From: Saprospiraceae bacterium
Lineage (GTDB): Bacteria; Bacteroidota; Bacteroidia; Chitinophagales; Saprospiraceae
Assembly (NCBI GenBank): GCA_029262975.1
Contig: JAJCYJ010000681.1
Span: 1-7,844 of the forward strand
Length of the DNA: 7,844 nucleotides
Direction of reading: 5' to 3'
The notes below the pieces were generated by a model. It saw nothing but the letters and a program-made list of their open reading frames with translations. It did not search any database and had not been told where the DNA came from. Both the position numbers and the translations under genes were made by a program. Positions 1 to 6,850 of this stretch are shown piece after piece (the stretch's first letter is position 1; each line of letters begins with the position of its first letter).

Positions 1-1
1 C

Positions 2-1033
2 TACAATAAAAGTTTTGTCAACCTGAAGATAAATATGGAAGGGCCCCAAGGTCCCGCAATGCTTCAGGACTACGAAGTTGTCTTTCTTCCAACATTACTG
101 ATCCTTGATCATTCTGGAAATATAATATCTAAAATTGATCGTTTGGTCAACGCTGAAGAGTTGATCAAAATAGGTAAGGATGTAATTTCGGGTAATAACA
201 TCTCTCAGACGCACGCCTTGAACCGCACGCCTTTTCCCTCCGTGCATTCAGACACAAAACAAGATTATGATCCAAGTCTGAAAGAAGAAGTAATATATAT
301 TTATGATAAAAAGGCATCTAGTGGGCGCCCTCATATAATGAAACACGAGGCATATTTGCATTTACAACTCATGGATGGTCTGCATCAAAAAGTTGTAAAA
401 AAGTATTTATCCACGCAAGAAGATTGGTCTACAGAAAATAATATAAAATTCATCTTTGACTTTCTCCAGGACGTTCGTTCTAAAGAATTCAATTACTTTA
501 TCGAAAACAGAGGAAGTTTTGAAGAGTTGCTAGGCTATGAAAAGGTTCTTACATCATTAACAATTTTAGTTCATCAACGATTAGAACAGGGTTTTCCCAG
601 GCCTTCTATTGAAGAGGCCGAAAAGTTATATAATCATATTGATCCAAAAAACGCAAAAGCAAAAGCTTATAAATATTATTTAGAAGAGGCTCTTCAAAAT
701 AAAAGCACAGAAGATTATCTTAAGGTCGCTGAACATTATCTACATGAAATTAATGCTTTCGATCATAATATAATTTACCAGGTAGTAAGACATAATCTTG
801 GAGATTCAAACACTCCCGAACAGCTTAATGAATACTTAGGGGCCATGATTTTGGCCGATGCTTTAGAAGAAGACAATCCGGAATATTTATACACGATAGC
901 AGAAATTTATTATCGTCTTTCGCAGGGTGAGGCTGCTTCCGAAAACATATTCAGAGGTATCGACAAGGCTAGAGCCCAAGGTTTAAATTTGACAAAATAT
1001 TTGAGCCTAAAGGTAAAAATCGAAGCGTTATAA
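2..1033 (+). CDS. Thioredoxin-fold protein with long helical (TPR-like) C-terminal region, 5' partial
   Basis: The frame is open from base 2 with no stop, so the gene starts upstream; the ATG at 35 lies inside the fold and is not the start. About 343 residues are visible. The first 60 resemble the second half of a thioredoxin domain: a strand (KSFVNLKIN), a segment ending YEVVFLPT that carries the cis-proline loop (Pro near visible residue 30), the strand LLILD, a turn (HSGNI) and a closing helix. Any CxxC active site would lie before the window, so redox activity cannot be judged. The remaining 270 or so residues are charged and mostly helical. They include pairs such as AKAYKYYLEEAL and YLYTIAEIYYRLSQGEAA that look like degenerate TPR helices. 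This architecture is familiar from Bacteroidota thioredoxin-family proteins with helical tails, which are often envelope-located, but the signal-peptide region is not visible. Its stop overlaps the stop of the convergent operon. The function is not known beyond the fold. Confidence 0.75.
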   Translation, partial: YNKSFVNLKINMEGPQGPAMLQDYEVVFLPTLLILDHSGNIISKIDRLVNAEELIKIGKDVISGNNISQTHALNRTPFPSVHSDTKQDYDPSLKEEVIYIYDKKASSGRPHIMKHEAYLHLQLMDGLHQKVVKKYLSTQEDWSTENNIKFIFDFLQDVRSKEFNYFIENRGSFEELLGYEKVLTSLTILVHQRLEQGFPRPSIEEAEKLYNHIDPKNAKAKAYKYYLEEALQNKSTEDYLKVAEHYLHEINAFDHNIIYQVVRHNLGDSNTPEQLNEYLGAMILADALEEDNPEYLYTIAEIYYRLSQGEAASENIFRGIDKARAQGLNLTKYLSLKVKIEAL

Positions 1034-1771
1034 TGTGATCGGACTCCCTTCATAGCCAAGGTCTTCCCAAGTCTGTCCTCCGCTAATATTCGTTATTTCG
1101 ATTCTTAAGAAATCAACATTACCCTGGTGAGTTGAAGCGATACTAGTTCCCCCTTGGAGGGTGATCCAGTCTTCCCACGAAGTATAAACACCACCAATGG
1201 GAATTATTTTTACCCACATTTTATATCCTGTAGGTCTTCCATTATCATCTAAATACCATAAATACGCGTCACCAGGGGTCACACCTCCAGAAGAATATGA
1301 TGCCAAAAGTCCTTCTTTGCCCTCACTATCTTTAGCAACGTTTAATTCGACTCCTGGATCCTTAATTTTAAATGGGGCCGCTAACCAAAACATATCATTA
1401 CACCAATAAGACCATGCTGTTTCAATACCTTTTGAGGCCTGGTCACCATCTAAGATTTTGCCTCCCTTTAAGACTTTACCGGTTATTTGATCTGGATCCA
1501 GATGTACTGTATAATCATCCCATTCGATAAGGGCATTATTATTTTCTTTATCCCACACATAATGATGAGCTCCCCTAAAGGTCCATTTGATATATGATAA
1601 AGTATCCCAAGCTTGTATATTAACGGCGCCGAGCATTTTTTGCGCTAGTGCGTCGGCATCTTTATCCTTAACAAGTTCTGGGCGAGATTCATGTACAGTA
1701 AATCTCACAACCACTATGAGCAATACAATTATACCTATTAAGATCCCTAATCCATATTTCAAATATCTCAT
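1028..1771 (-). CDS. Membrane-anchored Trp-rich protein of unknown function (last gene of polysaccharide operon)
   Basis: The protein has 247 residues. It has a short basic N-terminus (MRYLKYG) and one hydrophobic segment at about residues 5-22, followed by a soluble domain. This suggests an inner-membrane anchor with the domain outside the cytoplasm. The domain is rich in Trp, Tyr and Gly, with distinctive patches: WTFRGAHHYVWD (63-74), WSYWCNDMFWLAAPFK (120-135), SYSSGGVTPGDAYLW (158-172) and GGVYTSWEDW (193-202). Alternating strands and Asp/Asn-Gly turns suggest a beta-sheet fold, perhaps like LolA-type lipoprotein carriers, but this is inference. I recall similar proteins in Bacteroidota without a function. 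The start is ATG at 1771, which overlaps the upstream glycosyltransferase stop as ATGA. It has a purine-rich GGGAAA just upstream. An in-frame TTG at 1795 would add eight residues and is less likely. Coupling to the operon suggests a link to polysaccharide export or the cell surface, but it may simply be co-transcribed. Confidence 0.75.
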   Translation of the reverse strand: MRYLKYGLGILIGIIVLLIVVVRFTVHESRPELVKDKDADALAQKMLGAVNIQAWDTLSYIKWTFRGAHHYVWDKENNNALIEWDDYTVHLDPDQITGKVLKGGKILDGDQASKGIETAWSYWCNDMFWLAAPFKIKDPGVELNVAKDSEGKEGLLASYSSGGVTPGDAYLWYLDDNGRPTGYKMWVKIIPIGGVYTSWEDWITLQGGTSIASTHQGNVDFLRIEITNISGGQTWEDLGYEGSPITL

Positions 1772-2904
1772 TTTCCCAGTTTTTTCAGTTCGCAAACAAT
1801 GGCCTGATATGACAAAAGCACCTGGCGTTTTAGGTCTTCCGAAATTTTATAAGCCTCTTTTTTACGTTTAAATAATGACTTCTTATCTATTTCACTTAAT
1901 ATATCAAATCCGTTTGTCTCATTAGAAACACACCACCCGGCTCTGTAAGTATAGACCCATGTGTCACTTTTTATATCTCCAAAGAATATAATTGCATTCA
2001 ATGCACTAATCCCACTTAAGGCTTTAGAAGGAACACAAGTATGCGTCCAGGACGAAAGTAAGGAGACAATCTGGATATCAATGAATTTCATCTCATTTTG
2101 AGGTAGATAATCGAGAATCGTCACATGTGGATAATTAGATGCTTTGTCCAAAACACTTTCAGCCTTGGATCCCGAACAACATAGAATACAATGATGCTTC
2201 TTATCATCCAAATGCTCTATAAACCCTATTACAGCTTGCGCATCATGCGCTTCACCTATTGTCCCAATATATCCAAATATGATCTTCTTATCATTTGTCC
2301 AAGATGGAAGTAGTTCATCTTCTGATGCCGTAAATTCTTTTGAATCTATTACCCCAACAGGAAGAACGGTACTTGGCGTATTATTAAAGTACTTAGTCTT
2401 CAAGTAATTATTCTGGCCTGGTCCAAGAGCAATAAAAAAATCGGGTGGATTATTTTTTATCACTCTTTCATAATGTCTATAGAGCCAATTAGAAGAAGAG
2501 ATAAGCCTCCCGGCAGTAAAAGCTTCCGGGTACAAATCCATAGTCCACAAGATCCATTTTTTATTGCTCAAAAACCGTGCGGCCCAATAATTAAGAAAGG
2601 GAGGGTCAGTCAAAATTAGAAAAACATCCGCTTCCCTCTTTTTGGCAACTCTTATTAATAATAAACTCTCTATAAGAGTTGAGAAAAGTCGTAAGATCTT
2701 TAATTTACCATCATATAAACTTTTCACGTATGTTTTAGATCCTGTATCTGAAAGAGAATCAACCGTAACAACTTGTATATCAAATCCACCGATCTTCTCT
2801 AAATAGGCCACAAAATTTCGGGCACTTCTTCCGGTAGCCCCCTTTACAGGTGGGTAATTCCTATTAACGATACATAATCTAATTGGAGGGCTCACTAATG
2901 ACAT
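1768..2904 (-). CDS. WbuB-like GT4 family (GT-B fold) glycosyltransferase
   Basis: The 378-residue product is predicted to be a cytoplasmic glycosyltransferase that transfers a sugar from a nucleotide donor to a growing lipid-linked glycan. The N-terminal Rossmann half opens with RLCIVNRNYPPVKGATGRSA (9-28), the usual first strand and glycine loop of the WbuB/GT4 group. It continues with LTDPPFL (98-104) and LWTMDLYPEAF (119-129), both typical of this group. The C-terminal half starts at GYIGTIGEAHD (211-221) and holds HTCVPSKALSG (288-298), matching the donor-site VPSK segment. The conserved glutamate that follows VPSK in many GT4 enzymes is Ser297, and the usual Gly-Lys/Arg-Pro is Leu-Asn-Ala, so the donor site is atypical. 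The start chosen is ATG at 2904, which puts the first strand at residue 9; a longer TTG frame from 2949 is less likely. It overlaps the preceding GT4 by 26 nt and the next gene by 4 nt. The sugar specificity cannot be read from the sequence. Confidence 0.85.
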   Translation of the reverse strand: MSLVSPPIRLCIVNRNYPPVKGATGRSARNFVAYLEKIGGFDIQVVTVDSLSDTGSKTYVKSLYDGKLKILRLFSTLIESLLLIRVAKKREADVFLILTDPPFLNYWAARFLSNKKWILWTMDLYPEAFTAGRLISSSNWLYRHYERVIKNNPPDFFIALGPGQNNYLKTKYFNNTPSTVLPVGVIDSKEFTASEDELLPSWTNDKKIIFGYIGTIGEAHDAQAVIGFIEHLDDKKHHCILCCSGSKAESVLDKASNYPHVTILDYLPQNEMKFIDIQIVSLLSSWTHTCVPSKALSGISALNAIIFFGDIKSDTWVYTYRAGWCVSNETNGFDILSEIDKKSLFKRKKEAYKISEDLKRQVLLSYQAIVCELKKLGK

Positions 2905-4003
2905 CAGAATAAAAGCGAATATAGCGCTTAGATAATGCTTTAACACCAAAGAGTTTTTCAGCGGTACTTCGACATGATCTACTCATATGCTTATATTGAT
3001 CATCATTGCTTTGCAAAATCAAAATGATTGCTTTTGACAAACTCTTTCCGGACATTGCATCTGCTATTATACCACATTGGTTTTTTGTGATAATATTTTT
3101 TACATCACCTACATCCGTACTGACAATAGGAAGACCAGAAGCCATCGCTTCCCAAACTGCCATTGGGCTGGATTCCCTTATGGACGAACACACATAATAG
3201 TCGTAACGCGCTAATAATTCAGTATTAATTTTTTTGAATCCAATGAAGTTTATGTTACTCACTTTTAATTCATCCATTTCTCTTTTAAGCGCACGTACAT
3301 AATTCGATTGGCTTTTAAGAACAGGGCCTACAACATCAAATGTTAATTTATACTCTTTAAGTAAAGAGGCTGCTCTAATTAGTAGCTCTAAACCTTTATG
3401 CTCATTGATATATCCAATTAACAAAAATCTATTCCTAGGTTGTCTATTCCGGTTAACAAAATCGATATTTCCAAGATCAGCAGGAGCAGGAATAATAATT
3501 GTTCGTTTTTTTAAAAGGATCCGAGGACTAAGTTTTTCATAATAAACTCTCGTCCTTTCTGAGGCAAAAATATATCCCGTAGGTTGACTTGACAAAGTTC
3601 TAAAAATTCGATTTACGCTTTCTGGTTGATACGAATCATTCATATGCCAGATTATTTTTGTTTTAGTTATTGCTCCTGCAACAATCCCTTTGATTTGCCA
3701 AGAACCATTAACATGGATAATATCCGGTTTTAATTTTATAATTAATCGAACTATTAATAATACCTCAGGAATAAAAAAACCAAAATATTTAATTGCACCA
3801 ATAACAGACCTGGTGAGTGGGTGAAGAAAACTTGTGATCACTTCAACATTTGACTCTTCTAAACTTCTTTTATATTCTTTTGAGCTTTGTGGAATAACTA
3901 CTATTGACTTTATCGCGCCATGCAATTCTTTAGAAATTAATAGAATTCTTCGTAAGGCGCCCCCACCCCGACCTTCTTCAGATAGAATAAGCACCTTATT
4001 CAT
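2879..4003 (-). CDS. GT4 family (GT-B fold) glycosyltransferase
   Basis: The 374-residue product is a retaining GT4-type glycosyltransferase with both Rossmann-like halves intact. The N-terminal half has an acceptor-side glycine loop (EEGRGGGALRR, 9-19) and the segment PDIIHVNGSW (93-102), where GT4 enzymes usually have a DxxHxH-like motif. The C-terminal half begins at LLIGYINEHKGLELLIRA (194-211), the usual G-x-x-x-x-x-KG-x-x-x-L-I-x-A donor-domain start. It carries a complete EX7E motif, Glu277 to Glu285 (ESSPMAVWE), followed by AMASGLPIVSTDVGD (286-300). The length is normal for the family. No signal peptide is seen. The hydrophobic stretch at 66-90 is probably a membrane-facing helix or part of the acceptor domain, so the protein likely works at the cytoplasmic membrane face. 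The ATG at 4003 overlaps the sulfotransferase stop by 8 nt. The upstream region is A/T-rich without a Shine-Dalgarno, as usual in Bacteroidota. Donor and acceptor sugars are unknown. Confidence 0.9.
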   Translation of the reverse strand: MNKVLILSEEGRGGGALRRILLISKELHGAIKSIVVIPQSSKEYKRSLEESNVEVITSFLHPLTRSVIGAIKYFGFFIPEVLLIVRLIIKLKPDIIHVNGSWQIKGIVAGAITKTKIIWHMNDSYQPESVNRIFRTLSSQPTGYIFASERTRVYYEKLSPRILLKKRTIIIPAPADLGNIDFVNRNRQPRNRFLLIGYINEHKGLELLIRAASLLKEYKLTFDVVGPVLKSQSNYVRALKREMDELKVSNINFIGFKKINTELLARYDYYVCSSIRESSPMAVWEAMASGLPIVSTDVGDVKNIITKNQCGIIADAMSGKSLSKAIILILQSNDDQYKHMSRSCRSTAEKLFGVKALSKRYIRFYSDVISEPSN

Positions 4004-4760
4004 ATTTAAAATATTTCATAGCCTCTTTGTTATAAACACTAAATATATTTAAGGCTTCAGGTGAAAAATAATTCTTCCAATCGCCAATTATTCCTTTCCT
4101 AAGAAAACTACTTGCATCTTCCTCTCCAGGCCTTCTCTTTGACAATTCTAAAAAGCTGTATTTTTCAATAACACTATCAAATTCTGCACACGGTTCAACA
4201 TCATACCACTTCATAATTCTTTCTAATTCACCCTTCGGATTATTCAATAAATCTTCATAGAATACACAGAGTGTGCTCTTCTCTTTACAATTATAACTTA
4301 AGACATGATCTGACCATCGGGCTAATCGCCCACCTATTCTAAAATTAGTGTTGAATTTATCAATAAAATATGGCATCGTCTCTCTCACATTTTCGTAATC
4401 TCTGTCCCCAATTATTGATCTCCAATAATCAACCATTCCTACAGGTTTGTTCTCTGCATAAACTAAAAAGTGAAAATATGCCGATGTCATTACATCTCTT
4501 CCATCGCGTATTACTACTATTGTCTTACTATGAGCAGGACCGCCATAATGACTATGCTGAATACATTTGTTCCAGGGTAATCGTACATTTCTAGGATACT
4601 GTAAATTCAATAAATCTCCAATCATTTGGCAAAGCCAGGTGCCACCAGATTTTGGAAATTCTGCTACCCTTATGTTCTTCAAAAGTGGCTGGAAATAATG
4701 CCAAATTAAAAATCTTTGGACAGCGTGTACTTTAATAATTTTTCCCGATCTGAGCTCCAT
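3996..4760 (-). CDS. PAPS-dependent sulfotransferase (Sulfotransfer_1 type)
   Basis: The 254-residue product resembles the cytosolic sulfotransferase family, which moves sulfate from PAPS to a hydroxyl or amine. The signature elements are all present in order. FPKSGGTWL (35-43) is the loop binding the 5'-phosphosulfate. IQHSHYGG (67-74) supplies a candidate catalytic histidine, probably His71. VIRDGRDVMTSAYFHF (83-98) contains the 3'-phosphate contacts, with Arg85 and Ser93 in the expected places. YEDLLNNP (168-175) is the next conserved helix start. RKGIIGDWKNYF (221-232) matches the C-terminal RxGxxGDWKN signature. The length is slightly below the usual 280-300. No signal peptide or membrane segment is seen, so it acts in the cytoplasm. 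It sits 7 nt after the GT2 stop and overlaps the next GT4 gene by 8 nt. From that position I infer that it sulfates the polysaccharide repeat unit or its precursor. Sulfation of a lipid or small molecule cannot be excluded. Confidence 0.9.
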   Translation of the reverse strand: MELRSGKIIKVHAVQRFLIWHYFQPLLKNIRVAEFPKSGGTWLCQMIGDLLNLQYPRNVRLPWNKCIQHSHYGGPAHSKTIVVIRDGRDVMTSAYFHFLVYAENKPVGMVDYWRSIIGDRDYENVRETMPYFIDKFNTNFRIGGRLARWSDHVLSYNCKEKSTLCVFYEDLLNNPKGELERIMKWYDVEPCAEFDSVIEKYSFLELSKRRPGEEDASSFLRKGIIGDWKNYFSPEALNIFSVYNKEAMKYFKYE

Positions 4761-4767
4761 AATACAT

Positions 4768-5526
4768 TTAAAATCTTATCATTTTCTTTGCCATAATCAA
4801 GAAATCTTTTGCTAATTGGGGAAAATAAATTACTAACATTTTTCTCTTGCTCAAATTTCTAATCTTCACCATTAGGTTATACCGGGCTTGCCTAAATGAA
4901 AGTCTTTTTTTTAAAGTATAAATAAGGAGCGGTTCCTGTAAATTATGAAAACGAACTTTATCATATATACGATACCACAAATCCGAATCCTCAGCCCATG
5001 TTACGGAAGGGTCGTACATGCCATATAATTTGAAGACTTCTTTTTTTATTAAAATCGTTGGATGAAATACAGGTGTCTTTTTAAACATTAATTTTACGAT
5101 TTCATCATGTCTTTCCGGGAGTAATTTTATTTCTAATAATTCTCCTGTTCCAGATTTATACCAAACACCACTCCCCAAGATATCTATATCTTTATGAAGA
5201 GAAATATATTGCAATTGTTTTTCAAGACGCTCTGCTATCGACTCATCATCTGCATCCATCCTGGCAATGAACGGAGCGTGTGCCATCTGAATTCCAATGT
5301 TTAACGAGGCCGCCAATCCTTGATTTGACGAATTAAATCTTAATCTTATTCTTTTATCATTTTGTGCAAATTCTTTGAGCGCAATTCTTGTTTTATCTGT
5401 ACTACCATCATCAATTATTATAAACTCAAAATTATCAAAAGTCTGATTCAAAATGCTCTTAATGGCTGTATGAATCGTTGATTCCGCATTAAAGCAAGAC
5501 ATAATTACAGAGACTTCAGCCTTCAT
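4768..5526 (-). CDS. GT2 family (GT-A fold) glycosyltransferase
   Basis: The 252-residue product is an inverting GT2 glycosyltransferase of the type used for O-antigen, capsule and exopolysaccharide assembly. The GT-A core starts at once: VSVIMSCFNAESTI (5-18), then IIIDDGSTD (36-44) for nucleotide binding. FIARMDADDESI (86-97) contains the DxD metal-binding motif, and TWAEDSDLWYRI (176-187) carries the ED acidic pair that usually supplies the catalytic base. The C-terminal 40 residues are basic with hydrophobic patches (KMLVIYFPQLAKDFLIMAKKMIRF region), which suggests peripheral membrane attachment. The ATG at 5526 overlaps the polymerase gene stop by 11 nt and has a purine-rich AGAATAGAG just before it. 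The protein is short compared with GT2 enzymes that have extra C-terminal domains, but the catalytic domain is complete. The donor sugar is unknown. Confidence 0.92.
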   Translation of the reverse strand: MKAEVSVIMSCFNAESTIHTAIKSILNQTFDNFEFIIIDDGSTDKTRIALKEFAQNDKRIRLRFNSSNQGLAASLNIGIQMAHAPFIARMDADDESIAERLEKQLQYISLHKDIDILGSGVWYKSGTGELLEIKLLPERHDEIVKLMFKKTPVFHPTILIKKEVFKLYGMYDPSVTWAEDSDLWYRIYDKVRFHNLQEPLLIYTLKKRLSFRQARYNLMVKIRNLSKRKMLVIYFPQLAKDFLIMAKKMIRF

Positions 5527-6850
5527 CTCTATTCTCTTTTACAATTTGATATTTCGTAGACATAACGATACCCGATGCCAACCCAAAAAATATCCAATAA
5601 TTTATCGAAAAAATTGAATCTTCACTTATTCCAAAAAATGTCATGAAGCAGAAGTAGAATAATATACACTTTTGAAAGGAGTTAAAATGCTTCTGCAAGA
5701 TATATGTCAACCAGACAATTCTAAATTGAATCAACAAGTGAAGAAACCCAAATATCAATCCAAGGCTACCAAAAAGGTGGACCAAATCTGATTCTGGTGC
5801 ACTAGGTATATAGTCTAAAATCGCACTTGCATCAAAAAAAGCTGCATAGAGTTGGCGACTAAACTCTTCTGTATAAATCTGATATCCTCCTAATCCAACA
5901 CCAAATGGAAAGTTTTGTATTATATCGAAAGCATTTAAAAAGGAATAGAATCTGGTGTCATAAATTAAAAGCTCAATGTATGTCCCAAAAAAGTAATAAC
6001 TGGAGAATGCTATGATCGTGAAAAAGAGAAAAAACTGCCTTGGGCTCCGTATTGTGAAGATTGCAATAGCTCCAATCATACCAATGATAAAACTTCGTAT
6101 GCCGAATCCCGTAATTAAAATAAGACCTATTAACAATACTTTTTTAGGTATTCCTTTTAATACAAATAAAATATAGCTGACCAAAAATCCCAGCAGATAA
6201 CCATAGCGTTGTTTCATGATGCCAAAGTCATCTAAAGTCTGAACAAAAACTTCATTAAACTCCTTGAAATAATAACTCAAGGAGTTGTTAAATAATATTT
6301 GAACAGTACAAAAACTGACCAGACCGATAGACGCCCAGAAAATATATCTCGTTCCTCTTTTAAATCTTAGGACAAAATGACAAGAGACTTTTTGGGCGTA
6401 GAGATGAAGCACCAAAGCAATTAGTAAAAAAAGCTCCTGATAGACGACCCATGTAAGATTTATATAAGGAGAACAAAGGGCGTTAATGAAGTAAATAGTC
6501 ATTAAAAGGTAGATCCCCCAAGCACTTTTCCATCGCGCTTCAAGTGAATTAAGTTTGACAAGGATGATAATACCTAAAAAGGCTACACCTATATAGTTAA
6601 TAAAATTAAAGGCATTTCCGCCAGTATTATTAATCTCTGTCTCTAGTCCTATAATGCCTGATAGGTAATAATTAAAGTTAGTAAGCCTGAGTAAAGCGAT
6701 AAAAACAAAAAAGTTGATGATGCCTATTCGGAAATAATCAGAGGGCACATATGTAGCATTACTATTCAATATATTACGATACTTCTTGATACGAAGATAA
6801 GATTGTCTGAATATTGTACCGATAATTCGTAATATCGTGTCTAATGGCAT
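5516..6850 (-). CDS. Wzy-like O-antigen/exopolysaccharide polymerase (polytopic membrane protein)
   Basis: With the ATG at 6850 the product has 444 residues and is strongly hydrophobic, with about 11-12 predicted membrane helices. Examples are near 41-57, 83-99, 110-126, 134-151, 170-187, 217-232, 253-267, 273-290, 357-376, 394-408 and 416-431. The diagnostic region is between the late helices. NFPFGVGLGGYQIY (313-326) matches the NPxxGVGxG motif of the Wzy/WaaL superfamily. It is followed by a loop ending PSAPESDLVHLFGSLGLIFG (349-368), where the conserved SD-(x)n-GxxG element is seen. Wzy enzymes join lipid-linked repeat units in the periplasm; O-antigen ligases share the fold and cannot be fully excluded. 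Its place as first gene before three glycosyltransferases favours a polymerase. The start is uncertain. ATG 6850 overlaps the divergent dnaX start by 7 nt, an in-frame GTG at 6865 would lengthen this, and TTG 6769 or GTG 6748 lie just before the first helix and would remove the overlap. Confidence 0.85.
   Translation of the reverse strand: MPLDTILRIIGTIFRQSYLRIKKYRNILNSNATYVPSDYFRIGIINFFVFIALLRLTNFNYYLSGIIGLETEINNTGGNAFNFINYIGVAFLGIIILVKLNSLEARWKSAWGIYLLMTIYFINALCSPYINLTWVVYQELFLLIALVLHLYAQKVSCHFVLRFKRGTRYIFWASIGLVSFCTVQILFNNSLSYYFKEFNEVFVQTLDDFGIMKQRYGYLLGFLVSYILFVLKGIPKKVLLIGLILITGFGIRSFIIGMIGAIAIFTIRSPRQFFLFFTIIAFSSYYFFGTYIELLIYDTRFYSFLNAFDIIQNFPFGVGLGGYQIYTEEFSRQLYAAFFDASAILDYIPSAPESDLVHLFGSLGLIFGFLHLLIQFRIVWLTYILQKHFNSFQKCILFYFCFMTFFGISEDSIFSINYWIFFGLASGIVMSTKYQIVKENRDEG

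Noticed and set aside
35..37. ATG at 35 as the start of the thioredoxin-fold gene.
   Set aside because: The frame is open to the window edge, and the residues before this ATG continue the thioredoxin strand, so the true start is upstream.
1490..1503. Perfect 14-bp palindrome ATCTGGATCCAGAT inside the Trp-rich membrane protein gene.
   Set aside because: It lies within a conserved-looking coding region, has no T-tract or partner copy that I can see, and is plausible by chance.
1772..1795. Extension of the Trp-rich membrane protein to an in-frame TTG at 1795.
   Set aside because: The ATG at 1771 gives a classic ATGA overlap, a purine-rich upstream site and a normal basic N-terminus before the membrane helix.
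1587..1871. Open frames on the plus strand opposite the minus-strand genes (for example 1587-1871, 3006-3197, 3834-4052, 4370-4594).
   Set aside because: They are short, lie fully opposite well-supported genes, and show no recognisable domain, so they are shadows.
2905..2949. Extension of the WbuB-like GT4 to an in-frame TTG at 2949, giving a hydrophobic leader like a signal peptide.
   Set aside because: GT4 enzymes are cytoplasmic and start close to the first strand. The extension is antisense-independent readthrough of the preceding gene's C-terminus in another frame.
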